This document shows positions 1-5,824 of a DNA stretch of 5,824 nucleotides, piece by piece. The position numbers and the translations under genes were made by a program. The DNA is from Alphaproteobacteria bacterium (lineage in GTDB: Bacteria; Pseudomonadota; Alphaproteobacteria; Micropepsales; Micropepsaceae): NCBI GenBank assembly GCA_017307315.1, contig JAFKFF010000265.1:1-5824 (forward strand). The letters run 5' to 3'. The stretch's first letter is position 1; each line of letters begins with the position of its first letter. Below the pieces are notes generated by a model. It was given only the letters and a program-made list of their open reading frames with translations, did not search any database and was not told where the DNA came from.

Positions 1-543
1 GGCGCCAGCATCCTGGACATCCGCAAACGCAACGGCGCGCGCGCCAGCGCCTTCGCCGCCGCGCTGGCCCATGCCGGCCTCGGCGTCACCTTGATGGGCG
101 TTGCCGGCACGTCGATGTGGCGCAGCGAAGCGCTGGTGGTGGTGGGTCCCGGCGAGACCATGAATGTCGGGCCTTACACCTTGCGCTTCGATGGCGTGAC
201 CGAGATCAAGGGCCCGAATTTCCAGGCGACCCAGGCGCAATTGGCGCTGATGGAAGACGGACGGCCAGTGACGGTGCTGCGTCCCGAAAAGCGCACCTAT
301 CCCGCCGAAGGCCAGGAGACCGCCGACACCGCGATCCGCACCACGGGTCTGCGCGATCTTTATCTCGCGCTGGGCGATGACCGCGGCAATGGCCGCTGGA
401 CCATCCGCGCCTATGTCAGCCCGCTGGCGCCGTTCATCTGGCTGGGCGCGCTGGTCATGGCGCTGGGCGGCAGCTTGAGCTTGTGGGGACGGCTGCGCGT
501 CAAGCTGGGTGCGCGCGGCGCCGCGATGCAGCCCGCCGAATGA
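1..543 (+). CDS. ccmF: Cytochrome c heme lyase subunit CcmF (CycK), C-terminal part
   Basis: The reading frame is open from the first base, so only the last 180 residues are present; the family is usually about 650 residues. CcmF is a multi-pass inner membrane protein that, with CcmH and CcmI, attaches heme to apocytochrome c in the periplasm (System I maturation). Visible residues 15-35 form a hydrophobic segment containing LAHAGLG; the histidine (visible residue 24) is a candidate for one of the family's conserved heme-related histidines. A soluble periplasmic stretch follows (about 37-135), including the typical GPNF and PEKRTYP motifs. The last membrane helix, at about 139-160, begins with the family signature YVSPLAPFIWLGALVMALGG. 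A short basic cytoplasmic tail ends the protein. The stop overlaps the ccmH start, which supports the assignment. The family call is secure; the N-terminal two thirds lie upstream of the window. Confidence 0.95.
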   Translation, partial: GASILDIRKRNGARASAFAAALAHAGLGVTLMGVAGTSMWRSEALVVVGPGETMNVGPYTLRFDGVTEIKGPNFQATQAQLALMEDGRPVTVLRPEKRTYPAEGQETADTAIRTTGLRDLYLALGDDRGNGRWTIRAYVSPLAPFIWLGALVMALGGSLSLWGRLRVKLGARGAAMQPAE

Positions 544-950
544 TCCGGCTGCTGTTCCTGCTTCTTTTGATCACGGCTCCGATGGCCGCCGCGGCGGCGC
601 CCGCGCCCGATACCTTTTCCGATCCCGCCACCGAATCCCGCGCCCGGTCGTTGCAGCGGCAGTTGCGCTGCCTGGTCTGCCAGGGCGAGAGCATCGACGA
701 ATCCGGCGCGACGCTCGCGGCGGACCTGCGCCATCTGGTGCGCCAGCAGATCGCGGACGGCAAAAGCGACCGGGAAATCAAAGACTATCTGGTCGCCCGG
801 TATGGCGATTTCATCCTGATGCAGCCGCCACTCAAGCCGGACACTTATCTGCTTTGGGTCATGCCGTTCCTGGTGCTGGCAGGCGCGGGCGCGGTTGCGT
901 TCTGGGCGATCCGGCGGGCCCGGCCTTCGGACGTTGCATCGCCCGATTGA
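540..950 (+). CDS. ccmH: Cytochrome c maturation thiol-reductase CcmH (CycL)
   Basis: This 136-residue protein matches the short alphaproteobacterial CcmH/CycL form. Residues 1-20 are a hydrophobic, alanine-rich signal segment. The redox motif LRCLVCQ places the active cysteines at C44 and C47, followed by the conserved GESIDESGA and the VARYGDFILMQPP signature. One membrane helix lies at about 102-123, then a short charged tail. By family knowledge, CcmH keeps the CXXCH cysteines of apocytochrome c reduced and works with CcmF in heme ligation. I chose the ATG at 540 because it overlaps the ccmF stop as ATGA and gives a clean signal peptide. An in-frame upstream start at 483 would add 19 residues that read antisense to nothing known and would sit wholly inside ccmF. 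No strong ribosome binding site is visible, which fits translational coupling. No separate ccmI lies downstream; it may precede ccmF. Confidence 0.95.
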   Translation: MIRLLFLLLLITAPMAAAAAPAPDTFSDPATESRARSLQRQLRCLVCQGESIDESGATLAADLRHLVRQQIADGKSDREIKDYLVARYGDFILMQPPLKPDTYLLWVMPFLVLAGAGAVAFWAIRRARPSDVASPD

Positions 951-974
951 TTGCATATTTGTAATATTCGAGAG

Positions 975-996
975 AGAATTCGGCAAGAATTCCGGC
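975..996 (+). repeat. Two tandem 11-base direct repeats before the Deg gene
   Basis: AGAATTCGGC (975-984) is followed by AGAATTCCGGC (986-996), giving an 11-base start-to-start period, one helical turn. The repeat occupies the place where a -35 element would be expected for the TATAGT at 998-1003. Tandem sites with this period are typical of OmpR-family regulators, and such a regulator is encoded downstream. The repeat is seen directly; its role as an operator is inference. GAATTC also occurs singly inside genes of this window (for example near 1276 and 3226), so one copy alone is not distinctive. Confidence 0.5.
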
Positions 997-997
997 C

Positions 998-1003
998 TAT
1001 AGT
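998..1003 (+). promoter_or_regulatory. Candidate -10 element for the Deg protease gene
   Basis: TATAGT matches the sigma-70-type TATAAT at five of six positions. It would place transcription start near 1010 and give a leader of about 45 bases. No good -35 hexamer lies 16-18 bases upstream; that space holds the direct repeat at 975-996. The gap after ccmH begins with an AT-rich stretch (951-968) that stands out in this high-GC sequence and includes a small inverted repeat, ATATT-TGT-AATAT. No intrinsic terminator is visible between ccmH and this site, so read-through from the ccm operon is also possible. Confidence 0.35.
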
Positions 1004-1045
1004 CCAGCCTTGGGGTCGTTCCCGGGGCGGAAAGACACCTGTTTC

Positions 1046-1051
1046 GAGGAG
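1046..1051 (+). promoter_or_regulatory. Ribosome binding site deciding the Deg start
   Basis: GAGGAG ends 3 bases before the ATG at 1055 and 6 bases before a second in-frame ATG at 1058. The spacing favours 1058 slightly; the product differs by one methionine only. It argues against the in-frame TTG start at 1010, which has no such site and would add 15 residues. Confidence 0.6.
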
Positions 1052-1054
1052 CGC

Positions 1055-2632
1055 ATGATGCAGACCGACAATCCCAACGCGCAGCAGCCGTCACAATCCC
1101 CGCTTCGCCAGACCCGCGCCCGCCTTTTGGCGATGGGCAGCGCCGCCGCGATCCTGGTGGTGGGGCTGGGCGCCTTCGCGCTTCTGCCCGAAGCGCACCC
1201 CACCCGGATCGCCGACACGGCCAAGCCGGTGCAGCTGGCGGCGAATGAAAGCCGCGCCACGCCGCGCATGGTGGAGAATTCCTCGCCCTTCAGCTTCGCC
1301 GACCTGGTCGAGCGCGTCAGCCCCGCCGTCGTCACCATCACCTCGGAAACGATGACCACCGAGAATGACAATGAGGATGTGCCGGACAATCTGCCGCCGC
1401 AGTTCCGGGACTTCTTCAACCAGTTCCGGGGCCAGCAGCAGCAGCGGCCGCACAAGGCGATCAGCGCCGGTTCCGGTTTCATCATCGACAAGACCGGGCT
1501 CATCGTCACCAACAATCATGTGGTCGACAATGGCAAGAAGATCACCGTCAAGCTTCCCGACGGGCGCAGCTTCGACGCCAAGCTGATCGGCACCGATCCG
1601 GCCACCGACATCGCGCTTCTGCGCGTCAAGTCCGACAAGCCGCTTCCCACCGTGGAGTTCGGCGACGACCGCCAGCTGCGCGTGGGCGATTGGGTGGTCG
1701 CGGTGGGCAATCCCTTCGGCCTCTCCAACTCGGTCACCGCCGGTATCGTTTCCTCGATCGGCCGCGACATCGGCGCGGGCAACTACAACGACTTCATCCA
1801 GATCGACGCGCCCATCAATCGCGGCAATTCCGGCGGCCCGACCTTCGACCTGCGCGGCCAGGTGGTCGGCATGAATTCGATGATCTTCTCGCCGTCGGGC
1901 GGCAGCGTCGGCATCGGCTTCGCCATTCCCGCCACCACCATCCATGACGTGGTGGGCCAGCTTCAGGCGCACGGCAAGGTCTCGCGCGGCTGGCTGGGCG
2001 TCAGCATTCAGAGCGTGACGCCGGATATCGCCTCCTCGCTGGGCATCAAGGATGCCAAGGGCGCGCTGGTCGCCGAAGTGGTGGCGGGCGGCCCCGCCCA
2101 GAAGGCGGGCTTCGAGCAGGGCGACGTCATCACCGCGATCAACGGCCAGGCGGTCGAGGACAATCGCGACCTGACCCGCAAGGTGGCGCTGGTGCCTTCG
2201 GGCCAGACCGCGACCTTCTCCGTCCTGCGCCAGGGCAAGCCGCAGAGTCTGAAGGCCGAGATCGGCACGCGCCCCGAGGACAACAAGGTGGCGATGAACA
2301 TGCCCAATGTGCCCTCCGGTCCGGGCGCGACCGGCAGCGCGATGGGGCTCGGTCTCTCGGCGCTGACGCCGGACGCCCGCCGCACCTTCAACCTGTCGGA
2401 GAAAACCACGGGCGTGGTGATCACCAAGGTCGATCCCAACAGCGACGCGGCCGAGAAGGGCCTGCAGCCGGGCGATGTGGTGCAGCGGGTCGGCGGCCAT
2501 GCGGTCCGCACGCCGGCGGATGTGCAGTCCGGCGTGGCGGAAGCCCAGAAGGGCGGCCGCAAGAGCGTGTTGTTGCTCGTTGCCTCCAGCCAGGGCGGCT
2601 CGCGCTTTGTCGCCGTGGATGTGGGCACATGA
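1055..2632 (+). CDS. degP: Periplasmic serine endoprotease, DegP/HtrA family (two PDZ domains)
   Basis: This 525-residue protein has the DegP/DegQ/MucD layout and normal length. Residues 24-44 are a hydrophobic signal or anchor segment after a 23-residue N-terminal region. The trypsin-like domain spans about 80-305, with catalytic triad H155 (in TNNHVV), D185 (in TDIALL) and S259 (in GNSGG). Before the histidine is a flexible acidic to glutamine-rich loop (about 103-135, with QQQQ), comparable to the LA loop of DegP. PDZ1 covers about 311-405, starting at RGWLGV, and PDZ2 about 430-523. By family knowledge it degrades, and may refold, damaged periplasmic proteins. Two PDZ domains argue against the one-PDZ regulatory protease DegS. 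No clear AXA cleavage site follows the hydrophobic segment, so it could remain membrane-anchored. It has its own likely promoter after ccmH, and the two-component pair follows. DegQ or MucD would be equally acceptable names; the family is certain. Confidence 0.96.
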   Translation: MMQTDNPNAQQPSQSPLRQTRARLLAMGSAAAILVVGLGAFALLPEAHPTRIADTAKPVQLAANESRATPRMVENSSPFSFADLVERVSPAVVTITSETMTTENDNEDVPDNLPPQFRDFFNQFRGQQQQRPHKAISAGSGFIIDKTGLIVTNNHVVDNGKKITVKLPDGRSFDAKLIGTDPATDIALLRVKSDKPLPTVEFGDDRQLRVGDWVVAVGNPFGLSNSVTAGIVSSIGRDIGAGNYNDFIQIDAPINRGNSGGPTFDLRGQVVGMNSMIFSPSGGSVGIGFAIPATTIHDVVGQLQAHGKVSRGWLGVSIQSVTPDIASSLGIKDAKGALVAEVVAGGPAQKAGFEQGDVITAINGQAVEDNRDLTRKVALVPSGQTATFSVLRQGKPQSLKAEIGTRPEDNKVAMNMPNVPSGPGATGSAMGLGLSALTPDARRTFNLSEKTTGVVITKVDPNSDAAEKGLQPGDVVQRVGGHAVRTPADVQSGVAEAQKGGRKSVLLLVASSQGGSRFVAVDVGT

Positions 2633-2658
2633 GTTTGCGTTGAGGCGATTATCGGGCG

Positions 2659-2677
2659 GAGAGGCGAAGAGCCTTTC
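2659..2677 (+). terminator. Hairpin after the Deg gene, possible weak terminator
   Basis: GAGAGGC and GCCTTTC pair over seven bases with one G-U wobble around a five-base GAAGA loop, 27 bases after the Deg stop. The following bases, TTCCCGG, lack a real T tract, so termination would be inefficient. It may serve instead as a 3' end stabiliser, or act together with the larger hairpin at 2689-2732. Confidence 0.35.
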
Positions 2678-2688
2678 TTCCCGGCCCC

Positions 2689-2732
2689 CCGCGCCGGTGG
2701 CGGAAGTCCCCCCACCCACGCCGCCGGCGCGG
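2689..2732 (+). repeat. Strong GC-rich inverted repeat before the response regulator
   Basis: Bases 2689-2702 pair with 2719-2732 over 14 positions, all Watson-Crick except one G-U (2698/2723), around a 16-base C-rich loop. The structure ends 16 bases before the response regulator's ribosome binding site and has no T tract behind it. It could hold back read-through from the Deg gene, shield the mRNA end, or be a copy of a dispersed palindromic repeat. The pairing is seen directly; the role is unknown. Confidence 0.5.
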
Positions 2733-2762
2733 ACCCCATCTGACGCTTAAGGAGATTCCCGC

Positions 2763-3437
2763 ATGCGCATTCTGGTGGTCGAGGACGATCTGGAAGCCCA
2801 ACGCTATCTGGTTCAGGGACTGAAGGAATCCGGGCATGTGGTCGACGACGCCGCCGATGGCGATGTCGGCCTGTCGCTGGCCCTGTCGCGCCCCTACGAT
2901 GTCGCCATCATCGACCGCATGCTGCCCAAGATGGACGGGCTGGGCGTGGTCGCCGAAATGCGCGAGCATGGCAACGCCACGCCGGTGCTGTTTCTCTCCG
3001 CACTGTCCGAAGTGGATGACCGGGTGAAGGGCCTCAAGGCGGGCGGCGACGATTACCTCACCAAGCCTTACGCCTTTGTCGAGCTTCTGGCCCGCATCGA
3101 CGCCTTGATGCGCCGCCGCTCGCCGGTGACGGTGAAGACAAGGCTGACGGTGGGCGATCTGGATCTGGATCTTCTCACCCGCGCCGCCAAGCGGGGCGAT
3201 CAGGCTATCGACCTGCAGCCGCGCGAATTCCGCCTGCTGGAATATCTGATGCGCCATGCCGGCCAGGTCGTGACGCGCACCATGCTGCTGGAAAGCGTGT
3301 GGGAATATCATTTCGATCCCCAGACCAACGTGATCGACGTTCATATCAGCCGGCTGCGCGCCAAGATCGACAAGGGCTTCGACACGCCCCTGCTGCACAC
3401 GATCCGCGGCGCCGGATACATGATCCGCGCCCGGTAG
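2763..3437 (+). CDS. Two-component response regulator, OmpR/PhoB family
   Basis: The 224-residue protein has a receiver domain (1-118) and a winged-helix DNA-binding domain (about 126-222). The acidic pocket is E7/D8, the phosphorylated aspartate is D51 (in IIDRMLP), the switch residue is S79 and the conserved lysine is K101 (in YLTKPY). In the DNA-binding domain, LQPREFRLLEYL and the recognition-helix region NVIDVHISRLRAKID are typical of the family, as is the final IRGAGYMIR. The start has a good site: AAGGAG at 2749-2754, eight bases before the ATG. It is followed after 12 bases by the kinase gene, so the two are a cognate pair. It resembles the QseB/CusR-like branch in general build, but I cannot name the orthologue. 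Possible targets, by position, are the Deg gene just upstream and its own operon. Confidence 0.95.
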   Translation: MRILVVEDDLEAQRYLVQGLKESGHVVDDAADGDVGLSLALSRPYDVAIIDRMLPKMDGLGVVAEMREHGNATPVLFLSALSEVDDRVKGLKAGGDDYLTKPYAFVELLARIDALMRRRSPVTVKTRLTVGDLDLDLLTRAAKRGDQAIDLQPREFRLLEYLMRHAGQVVTRTMLLESVWEYHFDPQTNVIDVHISRLRAKIDKGFDTPLLHTIRGAGYMIRAR

Positions 3438-3449
3438 GACGGGGCGATC

Positions 3450-4889
3450 ATGCGCGCCAGCTTCCGCCTTGTCCGGACCCAGGCGTTCCGCATCGTCCTG
3501 ATCTATGTGCTCTTGTTCGCCGTTTCGGTGAGCGCGCTTCTGTTCTTCACCTATTGGAACACGCGCCGGACGCTGGACGCGCAGACCGACCAGATCATCG
3601 AAGCCGAGATCACCGGCCTGTCGGAGCAATATCAGCGCCTGGGCCTGCACGGGCTTGGCGAAAGCGTGATGAGCCGCTCGCTGCATGGCGGGCAGGCGCT
3701 TTATCTTCTCACCGACAATTCCCACCGCGTGCTGGCGGGCAATCTGGACATCTGGCCCGCGATCACGGTCAGCCCCGGCAATTTCGTGGAATTCGACTAT
3801 GAGCGGCGGGTCAATGGCGTGCCGGAAACAAGGCGGGCGCGCGGACGGCTGTTCCGGTTGCCGCAATCGGGCGATTTCTATCTGCTGGTGGCGCAGGACG
3901 TGCACGACCGCGACCTCACCCAGCGCATGTTCACCACCACCTTGCCCTGGACGGTGGGGCTGATCCTGGTGCTGGGCCTGCTGGGCGGGGCACTGATGAG
4001 CCGCAACATGCTGCGCAAGCTCGATGCCATCAACCGCGCCTCCAACGAAATCATGGCGGGCAATCTCACAAGGCGCGTGCCGGTGTCCGGCGCCTCGGAC
4101 GAGTTCGACATCTTGGCGGAAAATCTCAACCGCATGCTGGACCGCATCGAGCGGCTCTTGAAGGGCTTGCGCGAAGTGACCGACAGCGTCGCGCACGATC
4201 TGCGCACGCCCTTGAACCGTCTTCGCCAGCGGTTGGAGCAGTCGCAGGCGCGGCTGCTGGCGGCGGGCTCCGACACCAGCGAAATCGAACGGGCCATCGC
4301 CGACACCGACCAGCTGATCGGCACCTTCAATGCGCTGTTGCTGATCGCGGAAACCGACGCGGGCGCGGCGCGCGGTTCGATGGCGCCGCTCGACCTGGCG
4401 TCGGTGGCGAGCGACGTCAGCGAACTGTACGAGCCGCTGGCGGAAGAGCGGAACATCACCCTCAGCCTCACCATGGCCAGCGTGCCCGCGATCGAGGGCA
4501 ATCGCAGCCTGGTGGCGCAGGCGCTGGCCAATCTGGTGGACAATGCGATCAAATACACCCCGCCGGGGGGGCGGGTTTCGGTATCGATCAGCCAGAATTT
4601 CAACGGCATCGACATGTGCGTGGCCGATTCCGGGCCGGGCATTCCGCCGGAGGATCGCGCCCGGGTGGTGGAGCGGTTTGTCCGGCTGGAGGCGAGCCGC
4701 AATTCGCCCGGCACGGGGCTTGGCCTGTCGCTGGTGGCGGCGGTGGCCCATTTCCACAACGCCCAATTGCTGCTGGAAGACAATGCGCCGGGCCTCAAAG
4801 CGATCTTGCGTTTCCCGCGACCGGCCTTGCGCATGACCCCGCCCGGTGCCCGTCCCGCGCAAATCCCGGCTCGTGCGGCAGCGGAGTGA
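3450..4889 (+). CDS. Membrane sensor histidine kinase, HAMP-HisKA-HATPase type
   Basis: The 479-residue protein is a complete class I kinase. Membrane helix 1 is at about 15-34, a periplasmic sensor region at 36-160, membrane helix 2 at about 166-186 and a HAMP linker at about 187-240. The phospho-accepting histidine is H249 in VAHDLRTPLNRLR. The ATP-binding domain shows the N box (NLVDNAIKYTPPGG, key N361 and N365), G1 box DSGPGIP (D393), F box (ERFVRL, F410) and G2 box GTGLGL (421-426). A proline- and alanine-rich tail of about 24 residues follows. It should autophosphorylate and pass the phosphate to D51 of the regulator encoded 12 bases upstream. The periplasmic domain has no cysteine and no family that I recognise, so the signal is unknown. 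The start at 3450 is preceded by a modest GGGG site. A G7 run at 4565-4571 lies between the N and G1 boxes. Confidence 0.95.
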   Translation: MRASFRLVRTQAFRIVLIYVLLFAVSVSALLFFTYWNTRRTLDAQTDQIIEAEITGLSEQYQRLGLHGLGESVMSRSLHGGQALYLLTDNSHRVLAGNLDIWPAITVSPGNFVEFDYERRVNGVPETRRARGRLFRLPQSGDFYLLVAQDVHDRDLTQRMFTTTLPWTVGLILVLGLLGGALMSRNMLRKLDAINRASNEIMAGNLTRRVPVSGASDEFDILAENLNRMLDRIERLLKGLREVTDSVAHDLRTPLNRLRQRLEQSQARLLAAGSDTSEIERAIADTDQLIGTFNALLLIAETDAGAARGSMAPLDLASVASDVSELYEPLAEERNITLSLTMASVPAIEGNRSLVAQALANLVDNAIKYTPPGGRVSVSISQNFNGIDMCVADSGPGIPPEDRARVVERFVRLEASRNSPGTGLGLSLVAAVAHFHNAQLLLEDNAPGLKAILRFPRPALRMTPPGARPAQIPARAAAE

Positions 4890-4905
4890 CGGCCACGACC
4901 AATAA

Positions 4906-4927
4906 CTGATGCAAAACTACCTGATGC
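4906..4927 (+). repeat. Direct repeat CTGATGC upstream of glnE
   Basis: CTGATGC occurs at 4906-4912 and again at 4921-4927, a 15-base period, in the 54-base gap between the kinase gene and glnE. The surrounding stretch (4899-4920) is richer in A than its neighbours. No convincing -35/-10 pair or terminator is visible here. The repeat may be an operator or chance; the sequence does not decide. Confidence 0.3.
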
Positions 4928-4943
4928 CCCGTTAAGTTGGGCC

Positions 4944-5824
4944 ATGCCCGATTTGCGCGTGCCGCCCTTTCCCTTCGAGCCCGCACGCGCCCAGCGCGTG
5001 CTGGAAACCCTGGCCGAACGCGGTTTGGTGCCGGACCCCGCGGCGCATCCACTGTTGGAGGGCGTTTTCGGCAACAGCCCCTTCCTGGGCCGGCTGGCGA
5101 TCCGCGAACCGGAGATCCTGGCCCGCATCCTGTCGGCCGGGCCGCAAGCGGTGCTGGACGAAATGCTGGCCCGCGCCGGCTCGGTGGCATTGCTGGACGA
5201 CGAAGCCGCCGCCATGTCCGCCCTTCGCGGCGCCAAGCGGGGCGCGGCGCTCGCCATCGCGCTGGCCGATATCGGCGGGCAATGGCCGCTCGGCCAGGTG
5301 ACGGAGGCGCTCACCCGATTTGCGGATCAATGCGTGCAAGGCGCGCTGCGTTTCCTCTTGCGGCGCGCCGCGCTTCAGCACGGCATGAGCCAGACCGACG
5401 GCGCGGCGTTGGAAGCGACCACCGGCCTTACGGTTCTGGCGATGGGAAAATACGGCGCCCATGAGCTGAATTATTCCAGCGACATCGACCTGGTGGTGTT
5501 CTACGACGCGGAACGCTTTCCCTTCGCCAAGCGGGGCGACACGCGCGGCGCCGCCGTCGATATCGTGCGCGGGCTGGTCAAGCTGATCGCCGAGATCACC
5601 GCCGACGGCTATGTCTTCCGCACCGACTTGCGGCTTCGCCCCGACGCCGGCGCCACGCAAGTGGCGATCTCGCTGGACGCCGCGGAAGCCTATTACGAAA
5701 GCCTGGGCCAGAATTGGGAACGGGCCGCCATGATCAAGGCGCGGCCCTGCGCCGGCGATCCGGAGACGGGCGCGCAATTCCGCGGCCTGATCGCGCCTTT
5801 CATCTGCCGGCGCAATCTGGATTT
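4944..5824 (+). CDS. glnE: Glutamine synthetase adenylyltransferase/deadenylylase GlnE, N-terminal part
   Basis: The frame stays open to the window end, giving 293 residues of a family that is usually about 950. GlnE is a cytoplasmic two-headed enzyme: the N-terminal domain removes AMP from glutamine synthetase and the C-terminal domain adds it, under control of PII proteins and glutamine. The part seen is the N-terminal, deadenylylating nucleotidyltransferase domain. Its signature AMGKYGAHELNYSSDIDL has metal-binding aspartates D180 and D182, matching the DXD of the E. coli enzyme. FRTDLRLRPDAG and GQNWERAAMIKARP, both strongly conserved in GlnE, follow. The NSPFLGRL segment near residue 44 is also typical. 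The ATG at 4944 is the first reasonable start, though its ribosome binding site is weak, and a small 4-base stem (GCCC/GGGC, 4926-4942) covers the site. It may be co-transcribed with the kinase gene. Confidence 0.95.
   Translation, partial: MPDLRVPPFPFEPARAQRVLETLAERGLVPDPAAHPLLEGVFGNSPFLGRLAIREPEILARILSAGPQAVLDEMLARAGSVALLDDEAAAMSALRGAKRGAALAIALADIGGQWPLGQVTEALTRFADQCVQGALRFLLRRAALQHGMSQTDGAALEATTGLTVLAMGKYGAHELNYSSDIDLVVFYDAERFPFAKRGDTRGAAVDIVRGLVKLIAEITADGYVFRTDLRLRPDAGATQVAISLDAAEAYYESLGQNWERAAMIKARPCAGDPETGAQFRGLIAPFICRRNLD

Noticed and set aside
955..967. Small inverted repeat ATATT-TGT-AATAT after ccmH as a terminator
   Set aside because: Only five A-T pairs with no GC stem and no T tract, so it could not act as an intrinsic terminator.
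951..979. TTGCAT with GAGAAT 17 bases downstream as an alternative promoter
   Set aside because: The hexamers match the consensus at only three and four of six positions; TATAGT at 998 is the better -10.
1010..1054. Upstream TTG start extending the Deg protein by 15 residues
   Set aside because: It has no ribosome binding site, would fall at the predicted transcription start, and would lengthen an already long N-terminal region; GAGGAG before the ATG pair at 1055/1058 is far better.
411..1094. Minus-strand frame of 227 codons across ccmH and the following gap
   Set aside because: It is in register opposite ccmH, has no known domain, and covers the likely Deg promoter; it is a shadow of the sense gene.
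1091..2719. Open minus-strand frame of 542 codons opposite the Deg gene
   Set aside because: It is also in register with the sense codons, and the same codon bias explains it. The sense frame has the full catalytic triad and two PDZ domains.
2649..4862. Open minus-strand frame of 737 codons opposite the regulator and kinase genes
   Set aside because: It is exactly in codon register with both sense genes, so it stays open merely because sense TTA, CTA and TCA codons are rare in this high-GC DNA. Its translation is rich in His, Arg, Gln and Ala with no recognisable domain, and the sense proteins carry complete family motifs.
4937..5464. Plus-strand frame of 175 codons from a TTG, overlapping glnE
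   Set aside because: It is Arg/Ala/Gly-rich with no domain and lies in a different frame from the clear GlnE motifs.
4932..5777. Minus-strand frame of 281 codons opposite glnE
   Set aside because: It lies in register with the glnE sense codons, and glnE has strongly conserved motifs; this is a compositional shadow.

Overview
The window is ordinary, high-GC chromosomal DNA with six protein genes, all on the + strand and closely packed. The protein content points to an alphaproteobacterium: the tail of a cytochrome c maturation operon (ccmF-ccmH), a two-PDZ Deg protease, an OmpR-type response regulator with its histidine kinase, and glnE. From memory, rhizobia and relatives carry a similar order (cycK-cycL-degP-regulator-kinase-glnE). 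The sequence alone does not fix the order or genus.

Layout. Bases 1-543 are the 3' end of ccmF, and ccmH (540-950) overlaps it by ATGA, so the two are translationally coupled. A 104-base gap, AT-rich at its start, follows. It holds an 11-base-period direct repeat directly upstream of a TATAGT element, a plausible activator-dependent promoter for the Deg protease gene (1055-2632). A 130-base gap after that gene holds two GC-rich hairpins. Next come the response regulator (2763-3437) and the sensor kinase (3450-4889), 12 bases apart and certainly one transcription unit. After a 54-base gap with a short direct repeat, glnE starts at 4944 and runs off the window end.

How the genes may work together. 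CcmF and CcmH act on apocytochrome c at the periplasmic face of the inner membrane. The Deg protease degrades or refolds damaged periplasmic proteins. The two-component pair has a periplasmic sensor domain and could report envelope stress and control the protease, in the manner of CpxRA and degP in enterobacteria; this is inference from position. GlnE, which adjusts glutamine synthetase activity by adenylylation and deadenylylation, is a neighbour rather than an obvious partner.

I found no mobile element, CRISPR array, tRNA, rRNA or broken gene, and nothing that amounts to a new system. The points worth a second look are regulatory: the repeat before the protease gene, the paired hairpins before the regulator, and a G7 tract in the kinase catalytic domain.
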